From Blautia sp. An81 (GTDB lineage: Bacteria > Bacillota > Clostridia > Lachnospirales > Lachnospiraceae), in assembly GCF_002161285.1 (NCBI RefSeq), contig NZ_NFHH01000006.1, positions 62,001 to 126,000 on the forward strand: a stretch of DNA of 64,000 nucleotides, given 5' to 3'. Position 1 is the stretch's first letter, and each line of letters opens with the position of its first letter. Of this stretch, positions 36,231 through 45,170 are shown piece by piece. The translations under genes were made by a program, and so were the position numbers. The notes beneath the pieces were generated by a model. It did not search any database and was not told where the DNA came from. It worked only from the letters and a program-made list of their open reading frames with translations.

Positions 36231-38876
36231 TTACTGCAGCTGCGCTAATCTCTCTTTTACCTGTTCCATCATAGCGGTATAGCGTTCCAGTTTGGCCCGC
36301 TCTTCGTCAACCTTTGCCTTAGGCGCCTTGCTGATGAAACGTTCATTACCAAGCATGCCGTTTACACGAGCCAGCTCTTTTGTCAGTTTCTCTTCTTCTT
36401 TTTTCAGTCTCTCAATCTCTTTTTCCACATCAACCAGTTCTGCAAAAGGCATGTAGATTACTGCCTTAGCTGTAACGGCAGATACCGCATCATCCTCAAT
36501 GCCTGTCTTATCCTTCTGAACGATTACCTGGCTTGCATGAGCCAGAGGCGCAAAGAAGATTTCTCCGTTTTCAAAGATTTTCCGTATCTTCTCATCCTCG
36601 GCTGTTACAAATACCTTCGCTTTTTTGCTTGGAGGAACATTCATTCCTGTGCGTACATTTCGGATGCTTCTTACAGCCTCCTTAATGATTTCTACAGCTT
36701 CCTCCTCATTGGCAAAATTCCACTCTTCTTTAAATACCGGCCAGGAAGAGAGCATAATGGATTCTTCCTCTGGATGAAGAGTACAGTAAATTTCCTCTGT
36801 AATAAAAGGCATATAGGGGTGCAGCAGCTTCAGGGCATTGCCCAGAACTGTCTTCAAAGTCCAGAGAGCTGCCCCTTTGGTGCTGTCTGTATCGCTGTAA
36901 AGCCTTGGCTTCACCATCTCAATATACCAGTCGCAGAATTCTTCCCAGATGAAATCATATACTTTCTGAACAGCAATACCCAGTTCATATTTGTCCATGT
37001 TTTCTGTCACATCTTTTGCCAGAGTATTGACTTTGGACAAAATCCACTTATCTGCTCCTGTAAGTTCTGCAAGGTCCATTTCTCCAGGAACTTCTGCTTT
37101 TTCCAGGTTCATCATAATAAATCTGGAAGCATTCCATACCTTATTGGCAAAGTTTCTGCTGGCTTCTACTCTCTCCCAGTAGAAACGCATATCATTTCCA
37201 GGAGCATTTCCTGTGATCAGAGTAAGTCTCAGTGCGTCTGCACCATACTTGTCGATAACCTCCAGAGGGTCGATACCATTTCCAAGAGACTTGCTCATCT
37301 TTCTTCCCTGAGAATCCCTCACTAATCCGTGAATCAGCACATGATGGAATGGTGTCTTTCCAGTCTGTTCCAGACCGGAGAATACCATACGGATTACCCA
37401 GAAGAAGATAATATCATATCCTGTTACCAGCACGTCTGTTGGATAGAAGTACTCCATCTCCGGAGTCTTATCCGGCCATCCCAGGGTAGAGAAGGGCCAC
37501 AGGGCAGAGGAAAACCAGGTATCCAGAGTATCCTCATCCTGGTGGAAATGGGAACAGCCGCATTTCGGGCATTTCTCCGGCATTTCCCTGGCAACTATAG
37601 TCTCACCGCATTCGTCACAGTAATAAGCCGGGATCCGGTGTCCCCACCAGAGCTGACGGGAGATACACCAGTCTCTGATATTCTCCAGCCAGTGAAGATA
37701 GGTCTTGTCAAATCTCTCCGGTACAAATGTAAGATTTCCTTCTTTTAAAGTATCAATGGCAGCCTGAGCCATTTCCTTCATCCGTACAAACCACTGAGGC
37801 TTGATCATAGGCTCTACGGTAGTACCGCAGCGGTCATGGGTTCCTACACTGTGTGAGTGAGGAACTACCTTTACCAGAAGTCCCTGTTCTTTCAGATCTT
37901 CCACCATGGCTTTTCTGGCCTCATACCGGCCCATGCCTGCATATTTGCCTCCCAGCTCATTAATGGTGGCGTCATCATTCATAATGTTGATCTCTTCCAG
38001 ATTGTGACGTTTTCCTACTTCAAAGTCATTAGGGTCATGGGCCGGGGTGATCTTTACACAGCCGGTTCCGAACTCTTTATCTACATACTCATCAGCGATC
38101 ACAGGGATTTCTCTGTCTGTAAGAGGCAGCTTCAGCATTTTTCCGATGAGATGTTTATATCTCTCATCGTCTGGATTTACAGCTACTGCAGTATCGCCCA
38201 GAAGCGTTTCCGGACGGGTGGTTGCGATTTCCACAAACTGTCCTTCTTCTCCTACTACCGGGTAATTGATGTGCCAGAAAAATCCGTCCTGATCCTCATG
38301 CTCTACCTCTGCGTCAGAAATAGAAGTCTGGCATACAGGACACCAGTTGATGATCCTGGAGCCTTTATAGATATAGCCTTTCTCATAAAGCTTGATAAAT
38401 ACTTCCTGAACGGCCTTGGAGCAGCCTTCGTCCATGGTAAAACGCTCTCTGTCCCAGTCAGCAGAAGCCCCTAATTTCTTTAACTGATTGATGATCTTTC
38501 CGCCGTACTCTTCTTTCCAGGCCCAGGCATGTTTCAGGAATTCTTCTCTTCCGATTTCGTTTTTATCAATCCCCTGCTCTTTTAACTTTTCAATAACCTT
38601 TACCTCTGTGGCAATAGCCGCATGGTCTGTTCCCGGCTGCCACAGGGCTTCATAACCCTGCATCCTTTTAAAACGGATCAGGATATCCTGCATGGTCTCG
38701 TCCAGGGCATGTCCCATATGAAGCTGGCCAGTTACATTTGGCGGGGGCATCACAATAGTAAAGGGTTTCTTGTCTTTGTTTACTTCTGCGTGGAAATATT
38801 TGTTATCCAGCCATTTCTGATAGATGCGGTCTTCCAGACCTTTTGGGTCATAAGTTTTTGCAAGCTCTTTGCTCAT
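36231..38876 (-). CDS. valS: Valyl-tRNA synthetase
   Basis: 881-residue class Ia synthetase charging tRNA-Val. Nucleotide motifs [12 protein letters not shown] (near residue 50) and [11 protein letters not shown] (about 525), the CP1 editing domain between them with zinc-type Cys pairs (CDECGE..CPKCGC), and the C-terminal coiled coil are complete. It is controlled by a T-box leader. Confidence 0.98.
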   Translation of the reverse strand: MSKELAKTYDPKGLEDRIYQKWLDNKYFHAEVNKDKKPFTIVMPPPNVTGQLHMGHALDETMQDILIRFKRMQGYEALWQPGTDHAAIATEVKVIEKLKEQGIDKNEIGREEFLKHAWAWKEEYGGKIINQLKKLGASADWDRERFTMDEGCSKAVQEVFIKLYEKGYIYKGSRIINWCPVCQTSISDAEVEHEDQDGFFWHINYPVVGEEGQFVEIATTRPETLLGDTAVAVNPDDERYKHLIGKMLKLPLTDREIPVIADEYVDKEFGTGCVKITPAHDPNDFEVGKRHNLEEINIMNDDATINELGGKYAGMGRYEARKAMVEDLKEQGLLVKVVPHSHSVGTHDRCGTTVEPMIKPQWFVRMKEMAQAAIDTLKEGNLTFVPERFDKTYLHWLENIRDWCISRQLWWGHRIPAYYCDECGETIVAREMPEKCPKCGCSHFHQDEDTLDTWFSSALWPFSTLGWPDKTPEMEYFYPTDVLVTGYDIIFFWVIRMVFSGLEQTGKTPFHHVLIHGLVRDSQGRKMSKSLGNGIDPLEVIDKYGADALRLTLITGNAPGNDMRFYWERVEASRNFANKVWNASRFIMMNLEKAEVPGEMDLAELTGADKWILSKVNTLAKDVTENMDKYELGIAVQKVYDFIWEEFCDWYIEMVKPRLYSDTDSTKGAALWTLKTVLGNALKLLHPYMPFITEEIYCTLHPEEESIMLSSWPVFKEEWNFANEEEAVEIIKEAVRSIRNVRTGMNVPPSKKAKVFVTAEDEKIRKIFENGEIFFAPLAHASQVIVQKDKTGIEDDAVSAVTAKAVIYMPFAELVDVEKEIERLKKEEEKLTKELARVNGMLGNERFISKAPKAKVDEERAKLERYTAMMEQVKERLAQLQ

Positions 38877-38938
38877 AGTCTCCTCCTCTTAGTTATGTCC
38901 GGTATTTTATATCCAAAAACTTTTTTGGGAATCTGCAT

Positions 38939-38982
38939 AAAAAATACCCTCCATAACCATCTCATTAAATAGTTACAAAGGG
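38939..38982 (-). terminator. T-box leader terminator
   Basis: CCCTTTGTAAC pairs over 11 positions (three G-U) with GTTATGGAGGG, followed by TATTTTTT on the minus strand. The left arm overlaps the 3' part of the antiterminator, as expected for a transcriptional T-box. Confidence 0.85.
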
Positions 38983-39215
38983 CGACAAAGCCGCGGTACC
39001 ACCTTTTTTTATCACTCAAAGGTCCTGTAACGGGGACAAACCGGGAAAACCTACCAAATCCCGCCATCCTCAGGTGGTCTCCTTCAGCTCTCCGGTTCAA
39101 AAGCTACCTTCCGCCCTTTTTCCTTAAACAATCTTTCAGCCGACGAATTGTTCTCTCTGCAAGTTCCCAGAGCGTACTCCTCTTTCTCATTACCTTTTTC
39201 TTTCGATGTCACAGA
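38983..39215 (-). promoter_or_regulatory. T-box riboswitch of valS
   Basis: The T-box sequence AGGTGGTACCGCGG is at 38991-39004. Stem I starts near 39180 with the GGAGTACG motif and an AGAGAG bulge. A GUA (Val) triplet at 39105-39107 on the 3' side of stem I is a candidate specifier; I could not fold it rigorously. Uncharged tRNA-Val should favour read-through into valS. Confidence 0.92.
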
Positions 39216-39265
39216 TTTCTCAGCACTGCCTGCTTCCGAAATCCTTACATCTTTTCATTTCATTT

Positions 39266-39294
39266 ATCATAGACATATTGAAAAATTTTGTCAA
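39266..39294 (-). promoter_or_regulatory. Promoter of the valS T-box leader
   Basis: Consensus TTGACA (39289-39294), 17-base spacer, TATGAT (39266-39271). The predicted start near 39259 gives a leader of about 380 bases. Confidence 0.9.
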
Positions 39295-39408
39295 GATGGG
39301 AAATTGTGAATTTTTGCGGAAATTTAACAGAAGATAAACAAAAGATTTTCAAAAGAATGAGATTTTTTCCTTTTCCTATGTTACTATAATTCCATGAGGA
39401 GGATGAGC

Positions 39409-40497
39409 ATGAAATCGAAAAAACTTTTACAGAAAACCGGGGAAAAATTCATACTTTCTTGTCTGACCGGGGCTCTGGGGGCTCTTTCCTGGTATACGCT
39501 GCGTGAATATCGCCCCCAAAAGGCAGAGTCCCTATCCCCGCCCAAAGGCCGCCGGCTCCTTTCCCCAGCAGATCCATTCCGGCTGCTTACCTGGAATATC
39601 GGATTTGCAGGTTTTGACAGTTCCATGGATTTCTTCATGGACGGAGGAAAAATGGTACGCCCCAGAAGTAAAAGTCAGGTTTTCCGAAATATGAAAGAAA
39701 TTGGAAAAATCCTGACCTCCTGTACAGCCGATGCATATTTTCTCCAGGAGGTAGATCTGGATTCCTCCCGTTCCTATCATATGGATCAGCAGGATTATTT
39801 TGAGAAACGTATGGGCCTTCCTGGCGTCTTTGCCTGGAACTATAAGTGTGACTTTATCCCCTTCCCCCTTCCCCCTCTGGGAAAAATGAGCAGCGGCATC
39901 AGTACTTTTACAGATTTAAAGGTCCGTTCTGCCCGGCGTCTTGCTCTTCCCGAATCCTTCTCCTGGCCGGTAAAGACCTGTAATCTGAAACGCTGTATTC
40001 TTGAAGCCAGAATACCTGTCAAAAGCAGCAGCCGGGAACTGGTACTCCTGAATTTTCATCTGGAAGCCTATGATAAAGGAGAAGGAAAGCTGGCTCAGAG
40101 CCGGCTGCTCTCCCAGATCCTTTCCCGGGAATATGAAAAAGGCAATTATGTCATCGCCGGCGGGGATTTCAATCAGATTATAAAAGGAGAGGACAAATAT
40201 CCTCTCCGTAAAAGCAAGAACTGGACCCCTGGTCTCCTGGAAAAAGACTTTCTTCCGGCCCACTTTTCCATAGCCGCCGATGATACCTGGCCCACCTGCC
40301 GGCTTCTGGACCGGCCTTACGACGGTTCTTCAGGGAAGTCCCTGGCATATGTGCTGGATGGGTTCCTGGTATCCGATAATCTGAAGATATCCCGTGTTTC
40401 TGTGATAAACACAGATTTTGCATATACGGACCACCAGCCTGTGATCCTGGAAGTGCAGTTTCTGGACAAAAACCCATACTGCCCTCAAAGTCTTTAG
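39409..40497 (+). CDS. Endonuclease/exonuclease/phosphatase family protein
   Basis: 362 residues. After a short hydrophobic N-terminus comes the EEP fold: LTWNIGFAG (Asn), FLQEVDLDSS (metal Glu), LNFHLEAYDKG (His), GGDFNQII (Asp-Phe-Asn) and TDHQPVILEV (Asp-His). All catalytic positions are present. AGGAGG at 39397-39402 points to ATG 39409, five codons inside the longest ORF. The family includes DNases and sphingomyelinase- or inositol-phosphate-type phosphatases; the N-terminal segment suggests it acts at or outside the membrane. It overlaps the MATE gene tail-to-tail by 4 bases. Confidence 0.87.
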   Translation: MKSKKLLQKTGEKFILSCLTGALGALSWYTLREYRPQKAESLSPPKGRRLLSPADPFRLLTWNIGFAGFDSSMDFFMDGGKMVRPRSKSQVFRNMKEIGKILTSCTADAYFLQEVDLDSSRSYHMDQQDYFEKRMGLPGVFAWNYKCDFIPFPLPPLGKMSSGISTFTDLKVRSARRLALPESFSWPVKTCNLKRCILEARIPVKSSSRELVLLNFHLEAYDKGEGKLAQSRLLSQILSREYEKGNYVIAGGDFNQIIKGEDKYPLRKSKNWTPGLLEKDFLPAHFSIAADDTWPTCRLLDRPYDGSSGKSLAYVLDGFLVSDNLKISRVSVINTDFAYTDHQPVILEVQFLDKNPYCPQSL

Positions 40498-41894
40498 GAT
40501 TTTCCTTTCCCAGATGTTTCTCTATACCCTACTTTGCTGGTCTGCTGGCGGAATAAGAGCAGCAGACCTCTTACGCATAATTCAATACACATTGCAGTCC
40601 ACACTCCATGAAGTCCCCATTTTTCCACCAACAGCAGAGCCAGTGTAATACGCACGCCCCAAATACTGATCAGATTCAGGATACTGGGGACCAGGGAGTC
40701 TCCTGCTCCCCGGAGAGCTCCTGCAGCCACAATGGACACTCCATAAAGGGGCTCTGCAAAAAGCTGTATCCGCAGTACTTCCGCGGCAAGCTGCCGCACC
40801 TGAATATCCGGTGTCATCATATGAAAGATCCCAGGACATATGAAAAACATCAGAGATCCCGTTACTGCCATGATTCCGCCTCCCAGAAGCACGGAAAGAT
40901 TGGAAAAACTTTTTGCAATCTTTTCCCTCCCGGCTCCCAGGCTCTGTCCTACCAGAGCAGTAGCTGCCTCAGCAATCCCATACCCTGGCATATAGCAGAG
41001 GCTCTCCGCTGTTACTGCAAAAGAGTTTGCTGCAATAGCCACAGTTCCCAGGGGTGCAATGATCCTGGTAGTAACGATCATAGCCCCACAGACAGCCACA
41101 TGTTCAAAGGCCAGCGGAGCTCCCACCTGAAAAGCAGTGGTAAAAATCTTCTTATCCATTCCTCCCTTTTCTCCTCTGAATCGAAACACAGGGGAGCGGA
41201 AGCAAACCGCCCGGAGCATAAAAATACATACTACAGCCTGAGCAAGGGCTGTTCCTATTGCTGCTCCCAGCACACCGTAGTGCCGTATAAAGATCATATT
41301 GAAAACAATGTCCAGAAGACACATACTGGCGTTTAATATACTGGGCGTCCGCATATTTCCGCTGCACTGAAGCATGGAGCCTGCCAGCCGGTTTATCTGC
41401 ACTGCAGGAAGAGAACATGCATAGACAAAGAAATAGCCTGATGCATCTGTCCAAAGCTCTTCTCCTGCTCCCAGCCATACAGGAAGTTTCCCGCTGATGG
41501 CTATTCCCACTGCCATGAGGATAAGGGAAAAACAAAGGGCTGCGGCAAGTCCGTGTTTCAGGATTTTTCTGGCATTGGCCTCTCTGCCCGCTCCAATCTG
41601 GTGTGCAGCCTGTACAGAAAAACCTGTAGCCACGCCGCTGCACAGTCCGCTAAGAAGCCAGGTGCTTGTGGAGACAACTCCAATAGATGCTGACGCCTGG
41701 GCCCCAAGGTTTCCCACCATTGCCTGGTCAATATACTGCATTAAAATAGAGGTTATCTGAGCCATGATGGCGGGAACGCTCATCTGCCAGACAATCGACA
41801 GTTTTTCCCTTCTTGTTATCTCTCCCTTTTGCCGAAAAAAAGCGGCAAGCCGCTCTTCTGGTCTGATTTTTCTCTTTTCTGTATATTCCGTCAT
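40494..41894 (-). CDS. MATE-family efflux transporter
   Basis: 466 residues with about 12 membrane segments in two six-helix halves. VPAIMAQITSILMQYIDQAM at the start of the first half is typical of the MATE family (NorM/DinF-like). It would export cationic or other small compounds in exchange for Na+ or H+. A cobalamin riboswitch lies about 350 bases upstream on the same strand, suggesting a role linked to B12 or corrinoids, but a second terminator lies between them. The ribosome site is weak (AAGGA, about 20 bases away). Confidence 0.92.
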   Translation of the reverse strand: MTEYTEKRKIRPEERLAAFFRQKGEITRREKLSIVWQMSVPAIMAQITSILMQYIDQAMVGNLGAQASASIGVVSTSTWLLSGLCSGVATGFSVQAAHQIGAGREANARKILKHGLAAALCFSLILMAVGIAISGKLPVWLGAGEELWTDASGYFFVYACSLPAVQINRLAGSMLQCSGNMRTPSILNASMCLLDIVFNMIFIRHYGVLGAAIGTALAQAVVCIFMLRAVCFRSPVFRFRGEKGGMDKKIFTTAFQVGAPLAFEHVAVCGAMIVTTRIIAPLGTVAIAANSFAVTAESLCYMPGYGIAEAATALVGQSLGAGREKIAKSFSNLSVLLGGGIMAVTGSLMFFICPGIFHMMTPDIQVRQLAAEVLRIQLFAEPLYGVSIVAAGALRGAGDSLVPSILNLISIWGVRITLALLLVEKWGLHGVWTAMCIELCVRGLLLLFRQQTSKVGYRETSGKGKS

Positions 41895-41952
41895 TTTATC
41901 TGTCTCTTTCTTTTCCTTATCCTGCCCTCAATACACTAAGGACCTCTGTACA

Positions 41953-41984
41953 AAAAGAAGAGGGCGATAATGACCTCTTCTTTT
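41953..41984 (-). terminator. Terminator just before the MATE gene
   Basis: AAAAGAAGAGG / CCTCTTCTTTT, perfect 11 bp, followed by a T on minus; symmetric, so it may act in both directions. Confidence 0.75.
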
Positions 41985-42017
41985 CATAAATAAGAAATAA
42001 TATGAAGTTTCCGGCGT

Positions 42018-42125
42018 TTCTCCCGGTTTTGTCACGATTTCTCTGTCCTGCGGAGGATGTGTATGTTCCGTTTGTTGCGGGAAAACGGATTGGATATACA
42101 GGACAACATTTAGAAACCGGGAGAA
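42018..42125 (-). ncRNA. Unassigned structured RNA candidate
   Basis: Three nested perfect stems: TTCTCCCGGTTT / AAACCGGGAGAA (42018-42029 with 42114-42125), GTCCTG / CAGGAC (42045-42050 with 42099-42104), CCGTTT / AAACGG (42068-42073 with 42083-42088). It lies between two terminators. No ORF on either strand has a ribosome site. Strand is set only by the flanking minus-strand signals. It may be a second aptamer or a small RNA. Confidence 0.6.
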
Positions 42126-42190
42126 CCGTCTGCCATTTAATCATGCATAATTCTATAAATTCAGGCGTTTACCTTTCGGCACTATTCCAT

Positions 42191-42222
42191 AAAAAATTCC
42201 GCCTTCACATGAAAAGCGGAAA
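42191..42222 (-). terminator. Expression-platform terminator of the cobalamin riboswitch
   Basis: TTCCGC / GCGGAA with an inner CTT..GAAG-type stem, followed by TTTTTT on the minus strand, directly after the riboswitch. Confidence 0.85.
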
Positions 42223-42234
42223 CATATAGCCCCA

Positions 42235-42462
42235 TCCAGGGCTACAGGGATTTCAAACTTTGCACGGAAGTTTTCACCTTACTGCTATTAAGCAGGTTTC
42301 CTGACTTATGGTTCTCCGCTTTGCCTCTCCTTCTCATACTTTCGTACAATGGATTTTGCTGACATTGCTCCCCAAATACAGTGACCGGATCGCTCAGGAT
42401 TCTCACCTGATTCCCTTTTCACCAGTGTTGTGCGGTCAACGCTGATGCACTCAATAGGTTTA
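42235..42462 (-). promoter_or_regulatory. Cobalamin riboswitch
   Basis: On the minus strand: GGGAATCAGGTGAGAATCC, then GCGATCCGGTCACTGT, and the B12 box region GTCAGGAAACCTGC, in the right order and spacing for the cobalamin aptamer (about 200 bases). A kissing-loop hairpin (TAGCCC/GGGCTA) precedes the terminator. Confidence 0.92.
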
Positions 42463-42504
42463 TGGAATTATACACTTGTATAATACCACCAGCAGAGATT
42501 TGCG

Positions 42505-42729
42505 TCAAGAAATATTACTGTTTTCATCCACTTTTTCTTTCATCTTTTCCTCTCGTCTTCTCTTGGTCATAAGTCCTCCAATCCGTCCAGTTTCCTTAGC
42601 GGACAGACTTTTCCAGCCCCTTTCCAGAACTTTATCCAAAACCCCCAGTTCTTCTGCTATCTCATATTTCAACTGTTCCTCCTGAGGAATCTTGTTTAAA
42701 TCAATTTTTTCTTCTTTTTTCTTAGACAT
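42505..42729 (-). CDS. Small acid-soluble spore protein, alpha/beta type
   Basis: 74 residues. The region EEQLKYEIAEELGVLDKVLE, GWKSLSAKETGRIGGLMTKR matches alpha/beta SASPs that coat spore DNA, including the Glu-Thr-Gly germination-protease-like site (AKETGRIGG). ATG 42729 has AAGGAG 10 bases upstream. It has a charged N-terminal and C-terminal extension compared with the short Bacillus form. Confidence 0.85.
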   Translation of the reverse strand: MSKKKEEKIDLNKIPQEEQLKYEIAEELGVLDKVLERGWKSLSAKETGRIGGLMTKRRREEKMKEKVDENSNIS

Positions 42730-42753
42730 CAAAAGCCACACTCCTTTTTCTTA

Positions 42754-42782
42754 GAGTATGGCCCTTTTCTTTCCCTTTATTC
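42754..42782 (-). promoter_or_regulatory. Sigma-G-like promoter of the SASP gene
   Basis: GAATA (42778-42782), 17-base spacer, CATACTC (42754-42760); one mismatch to the sigma-G -10 CATNHTA. The same layout and spacing occur upstream of spoVAA. Confidence 0.65.
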
Positions 42783-42812
42783 AGCTTTTTCTGCTTTCTG
42801 TCATATATTCTT

Positions 42813-42998
42813 CTATTTTGGAATAACAATGGCTGCAATAATATAAGCGATGATCCCGGAGCCAAAACTCATACAGGTCACAATAACCCAGGCAAGGCGG
42901 ATCAGGGTAGGATCTATGTTAAAATACTCCCCGATCCCTCCGCAGACTCCCGCCAGCATATAATTTACAGAAGAACGATATAATCTCTTATCTGACAT
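42813..42998 (-). CDS. PspC-domain membrane protein
   Basis: 61 residues. RLYRSSVNYMLAGVCGGIGE, then YFNIDPTLIRLAWVIVTC and a membrane segment to the end: the complete PspC domain. Such proteins act in envelope stress sensing. Last gene of the padR cassette, 15 bases after the DUF4097 gene. Confidence 0.93.
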   Translation of the reverse strand: MSDKRLYRSSVNYMLAGVCGGIGEYFNIDPTLIRLAWVIVTCMSFGSGIIAYIIAAIVIPK

Positions 42999-43013
42999 GA
43001 CACATACCCCTTT

Positions 43014-43910
43014 CTATTGATTCTCAAAGTCTATTCTGATATTTCCTGCACTATTCTCTATATTCATAGTCTTATCTGAAGATATGGCGCCAAAGGTCCC
43101 TTCATGAAAGCCATCTACGCTCTCTCCGTCCAGATCCAGAGCGCCGGAGTCCACGCGGACATCTGCCGTGTAGTCCTCCAGTCTGCCGACATATTTTATC
43201 CGGAGACGTCCGGCATTGCAGCTCAGTGTGGAATCGTCAGCCTCCAAAAGTTCCACCTCCAGATTACCTGCCGCCACATCTATATCACAGCTCCCGGCCG
43301 CAAGTTTTCCTTCTGCTTCCAGGCTTCCTGCGCTGGAGTTCAGGTACAGCTCCTCAAATACCTTAGCCTGAGGGATCTGGATCAGTAAAGACCTGCTGCT
43401 GTCCACAAGCCCATCGCTTCTGGATACAGTAAGGACTCCTGTATCAATGTCAAAATCTGCCACATACAGACTAGAATCCAGTCCGGAACCTGAAACCCAT
43501 ATTTTTTCATCCGGAGAGGGCTGTATCCGGATTTCTCCCGCTTCTGCTGTCACATAAAGACTTTTCACCCTTGAAGCCTCAATGCTGCCCCTCTGGCTGG
43601 CCTCGGACCAGTCCATATTGCGGACACCGGTTTCATCAGACCAGTCTCTGGTCCAGGATTCTCCTCTTTCCTGCCAGTAATTTTCCCATTCCTCTCCCAT
43701 CTCTTCCAGATCGTCCAGGTCCGTCAGCCGTTCCAGCCAGTCAGCTCCAAACCAGCGGTTAAAAACATGATTATTTTCTGTGCTTCTTTCCAGGCCGTCC
43801 AGAAATGCCTTTGGGGAAGCCCCGAAAAGGATTCCCCCTGCTGTCAGGACTCCTCCTGTGATCAGCATAACAAGAGCTGTGATCAAAGCAATTTTTGTAA
43901 ACTTTTTCAT
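43014..43910 (-). CDS. DUF4097 beta-helix-type envelope protein
   Basis: 298 residues: a membrane segment at about 8-30, then an external domain. The C-terminal two thirds (about 110-298) is the repetitive beta-strand DUF4097 type (SLYVTAEAGEIRI, LYLNSSAGSLEAEG, DIDVAAGNLEVELLEAD, MNIENSAGNIRIDF). Trp/Glu/Arg-rich linker at 50-100. Overlaps the DUF1700 gene by 4 bases; a frequent partner of HAAS/PspC genes. Confidence 0.88.
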   Translation of the reverse strand: MKKFTKIALITALVMLITGGVLTAGGILFGASPKAFLDGLERSTENNHVFNRWFGADWLERLTDLDDLEEMGEEWENYWQERGESWTRDWSDETGVRNMDWSEASQRGSIEASRVKSLYVTAEAGEIRIQPSPDEKIWVSGSGLDSSLYVADFDIDTGVLTVSRSDGLVDSSRSLLIQIPQAKVFEELYLNSSAGSLEAEGKLAAGSCDIDVAAGNLEVELLEADDSTLSCNAGRLRIKYVGRLEDYTADVRVDSGALDLDGESVDGFHEGTFGAISSDKTMNIENSAGNIRIDFENQ

Positions 43911-44719
43911 GAATTTTCACCTCCCCGGATACCTCTGTGCAGGACCCTCTGGATCATATCCACCGCCCAGCGGAATACAGCCGGAAACGCCCGGAAGACC
44001 AGCCAGATGAAAGCCAGAAGCAGCAGAATACCAACTGCCGTCATCATAAGAGCCCCTCCCACACAGGCAACTGCCGTAGGGGGAGAAGCCAGCTGGAACA
44101 CCAGGCTGTGGATCAGAAACATAAGGCCGCCTACAGTCAGGCCGATCCCACCTGCCAGGAGTCCGATGATCCCTCCGATGATTCCTATCAGCAGGCCCAG
44201 AGCCCCCATTCCGAAACCAAACACAAAGGGGAGGGCCACTACAGCAAAAATGATCAGCAGGATCCAGCCGGCTCCGCTTCTGGAACGTCTTGGATTCTGT
44301 CCGTAATTTCTTCCGTATCCGGCTCTGCTGTAAGGGCCGTCATAGCTGTGCTGCCTTCTCTCCCCCTGGGGATCTCTGTATCTGGTGCCGTCCCAGTTAT
44401 TTTCTTCCTGGCCGGTTTCAGATCTCTCACTGTTTTCTTTCATTTCCGAAGGTTCCGGCACCTTTTTCTCCTGGAATCTCTCGTCCGTATATCCCGTCTC
44501 TGTATATTCTCCGTACTGTATCCCTTCATTTTCCAGATCTGCCCGGATGATGGCCGCTACCTTACCGGGGCTTCCCAGCTCCTGGATCACTTTTCCTTCA
44601 TTCTCTGCTCCGGCGTCTTCAAAGTAATCCTGATAATATTCCAGAGCCTCCTTTCTCTCAGACTCCGGTATATCCCACAGCAGCCGTTCCAGCTGCTCTA
44701 AAAATTCTGTTCTGTTCAT
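43907..44719 (-). CDS. HAAS-domain (DUF1700) membrane protein
   Basis: 270 residues. The N-terminal HAAS domain (about 1-65; FLEQLERLLWDIPESERKEA, LEYYQDYFEDAGAENEGKVI) is followed by a charged linker and about four membrane segments (150-260). HAAS proteins sense or tune PadR-like regulators in Firmicutes. Overlaps padR and the DUF4097 gene by 4 bases each, so all are translated together. Confidence 0.9.
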   Translation of the reverse strand: MNRTEFLEQLERLLWDIPESERKEALEYYQDYFEDAGAENEGKVIQELGSPGKVAAIIRADLENEGIQYGEYTETGYTDERFQEKKVPEPSEMKENSERSETGQEENNWDGTRYRDPQGERRQHSYDGPYSRAGYGRNYGQNPRRSRSGAGWILLIIFAVVALPFVFGFGMGALGLLIGIIGGIIGLLAGGIGLTVGGLMFLIHSLVFQLASPPTAVACVGGALMMTAVGILLLLAFIWLVFRAFPAVFRWAVDMIQRVLHRGIRGGENS

Positions 44720-45039
44720 TTCAGTTCCCCTCCCTCAAACAATCTGCTGATTTTCGTTGAGTAGCTTTTCCATTCTTCCCTGTATAGATTCATCTGTACC
44801 ATACCTTTTTCGGTAACTTTATAATATCTCCTGTTCCTGCCTGCGAATTCCCGGTCATAGGTTTCCAGGCATTGGTCCTTTTGAAGCCGTCTCAGAACCG
44901 GATACAGGGTGGATTCTGAAACTTCCAGTACCCGGCGCACATCCTGGGTAATCTTATAACCATAGGTCCCCTCCTCCTCTCTGGACACAACTGCCAGAAC
45001 GATGGCATCCAGAAGGGCTGCACCTGTATTGAAAATCAT
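44716..45039 (-). CDS. PadR-family transcriptional regulator
   Basis: 107-residue winged-helix protein. Helix-turn-helix region YGYKITQDVRRVLEVSESTL, YPVLRRLQKDQCLETYDREF, then the C-terminal dimer helix. It is first in its own operon, whose promoter overlaps a short inverted repeat, so autoregulation with release by an envelope signal is likely. Confidence 0.92.
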   Translation of the reverse strand: MIFNTGAALLDAIVLAVVSREEEGTYGYKITQDVRRVLEVSESTLYPVLRRLQKDQCLETYDREFAGRNRRYYKVTEKGMVQMNLYREEWKSYSTKISRLFEGGELK

Positions 45040-45068
45040 TTCCTCACCCCTTTGCTATTTCTTATTTA

Positions 45069-45100
45069 ATACTATATGTCATATAATATAATTTTGTCAA
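45069..45100 (-). promoter_or_regulatory. padR promoter with operator-like repeat
   Basis: TTGACA (45095-45100), 18-base spacer, TATAGT (45071-45076). The repeat ATACTATAT / ATATAATAT (45069-45089) overlaps the -10 and fits a PadR binding site. Confidence 0.75.
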
Positions 45101-45143
45101 CAATATTATATTAAGAATTTCTAAAGATTTATGGAAGAAAAGT

Positions 45144-45170
45144 AAAAAACCCCGGCACTCTCACACCGGG
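45144..45170 (-). terminator. Terminator overlapping the addA stop codon
   Basis: CCCGG / CCGGG hairpin followed by TTTTTT on the minus strand; its left arm includes the end of addA. Confidence 0.85.

Noticed and set aside
42002-42229. 75-codon plus-strand ORF
   Set aside because: No ribosome site, no known family, and it covers the nested stems of the structured RNA candidate and the riboswitch terminator.
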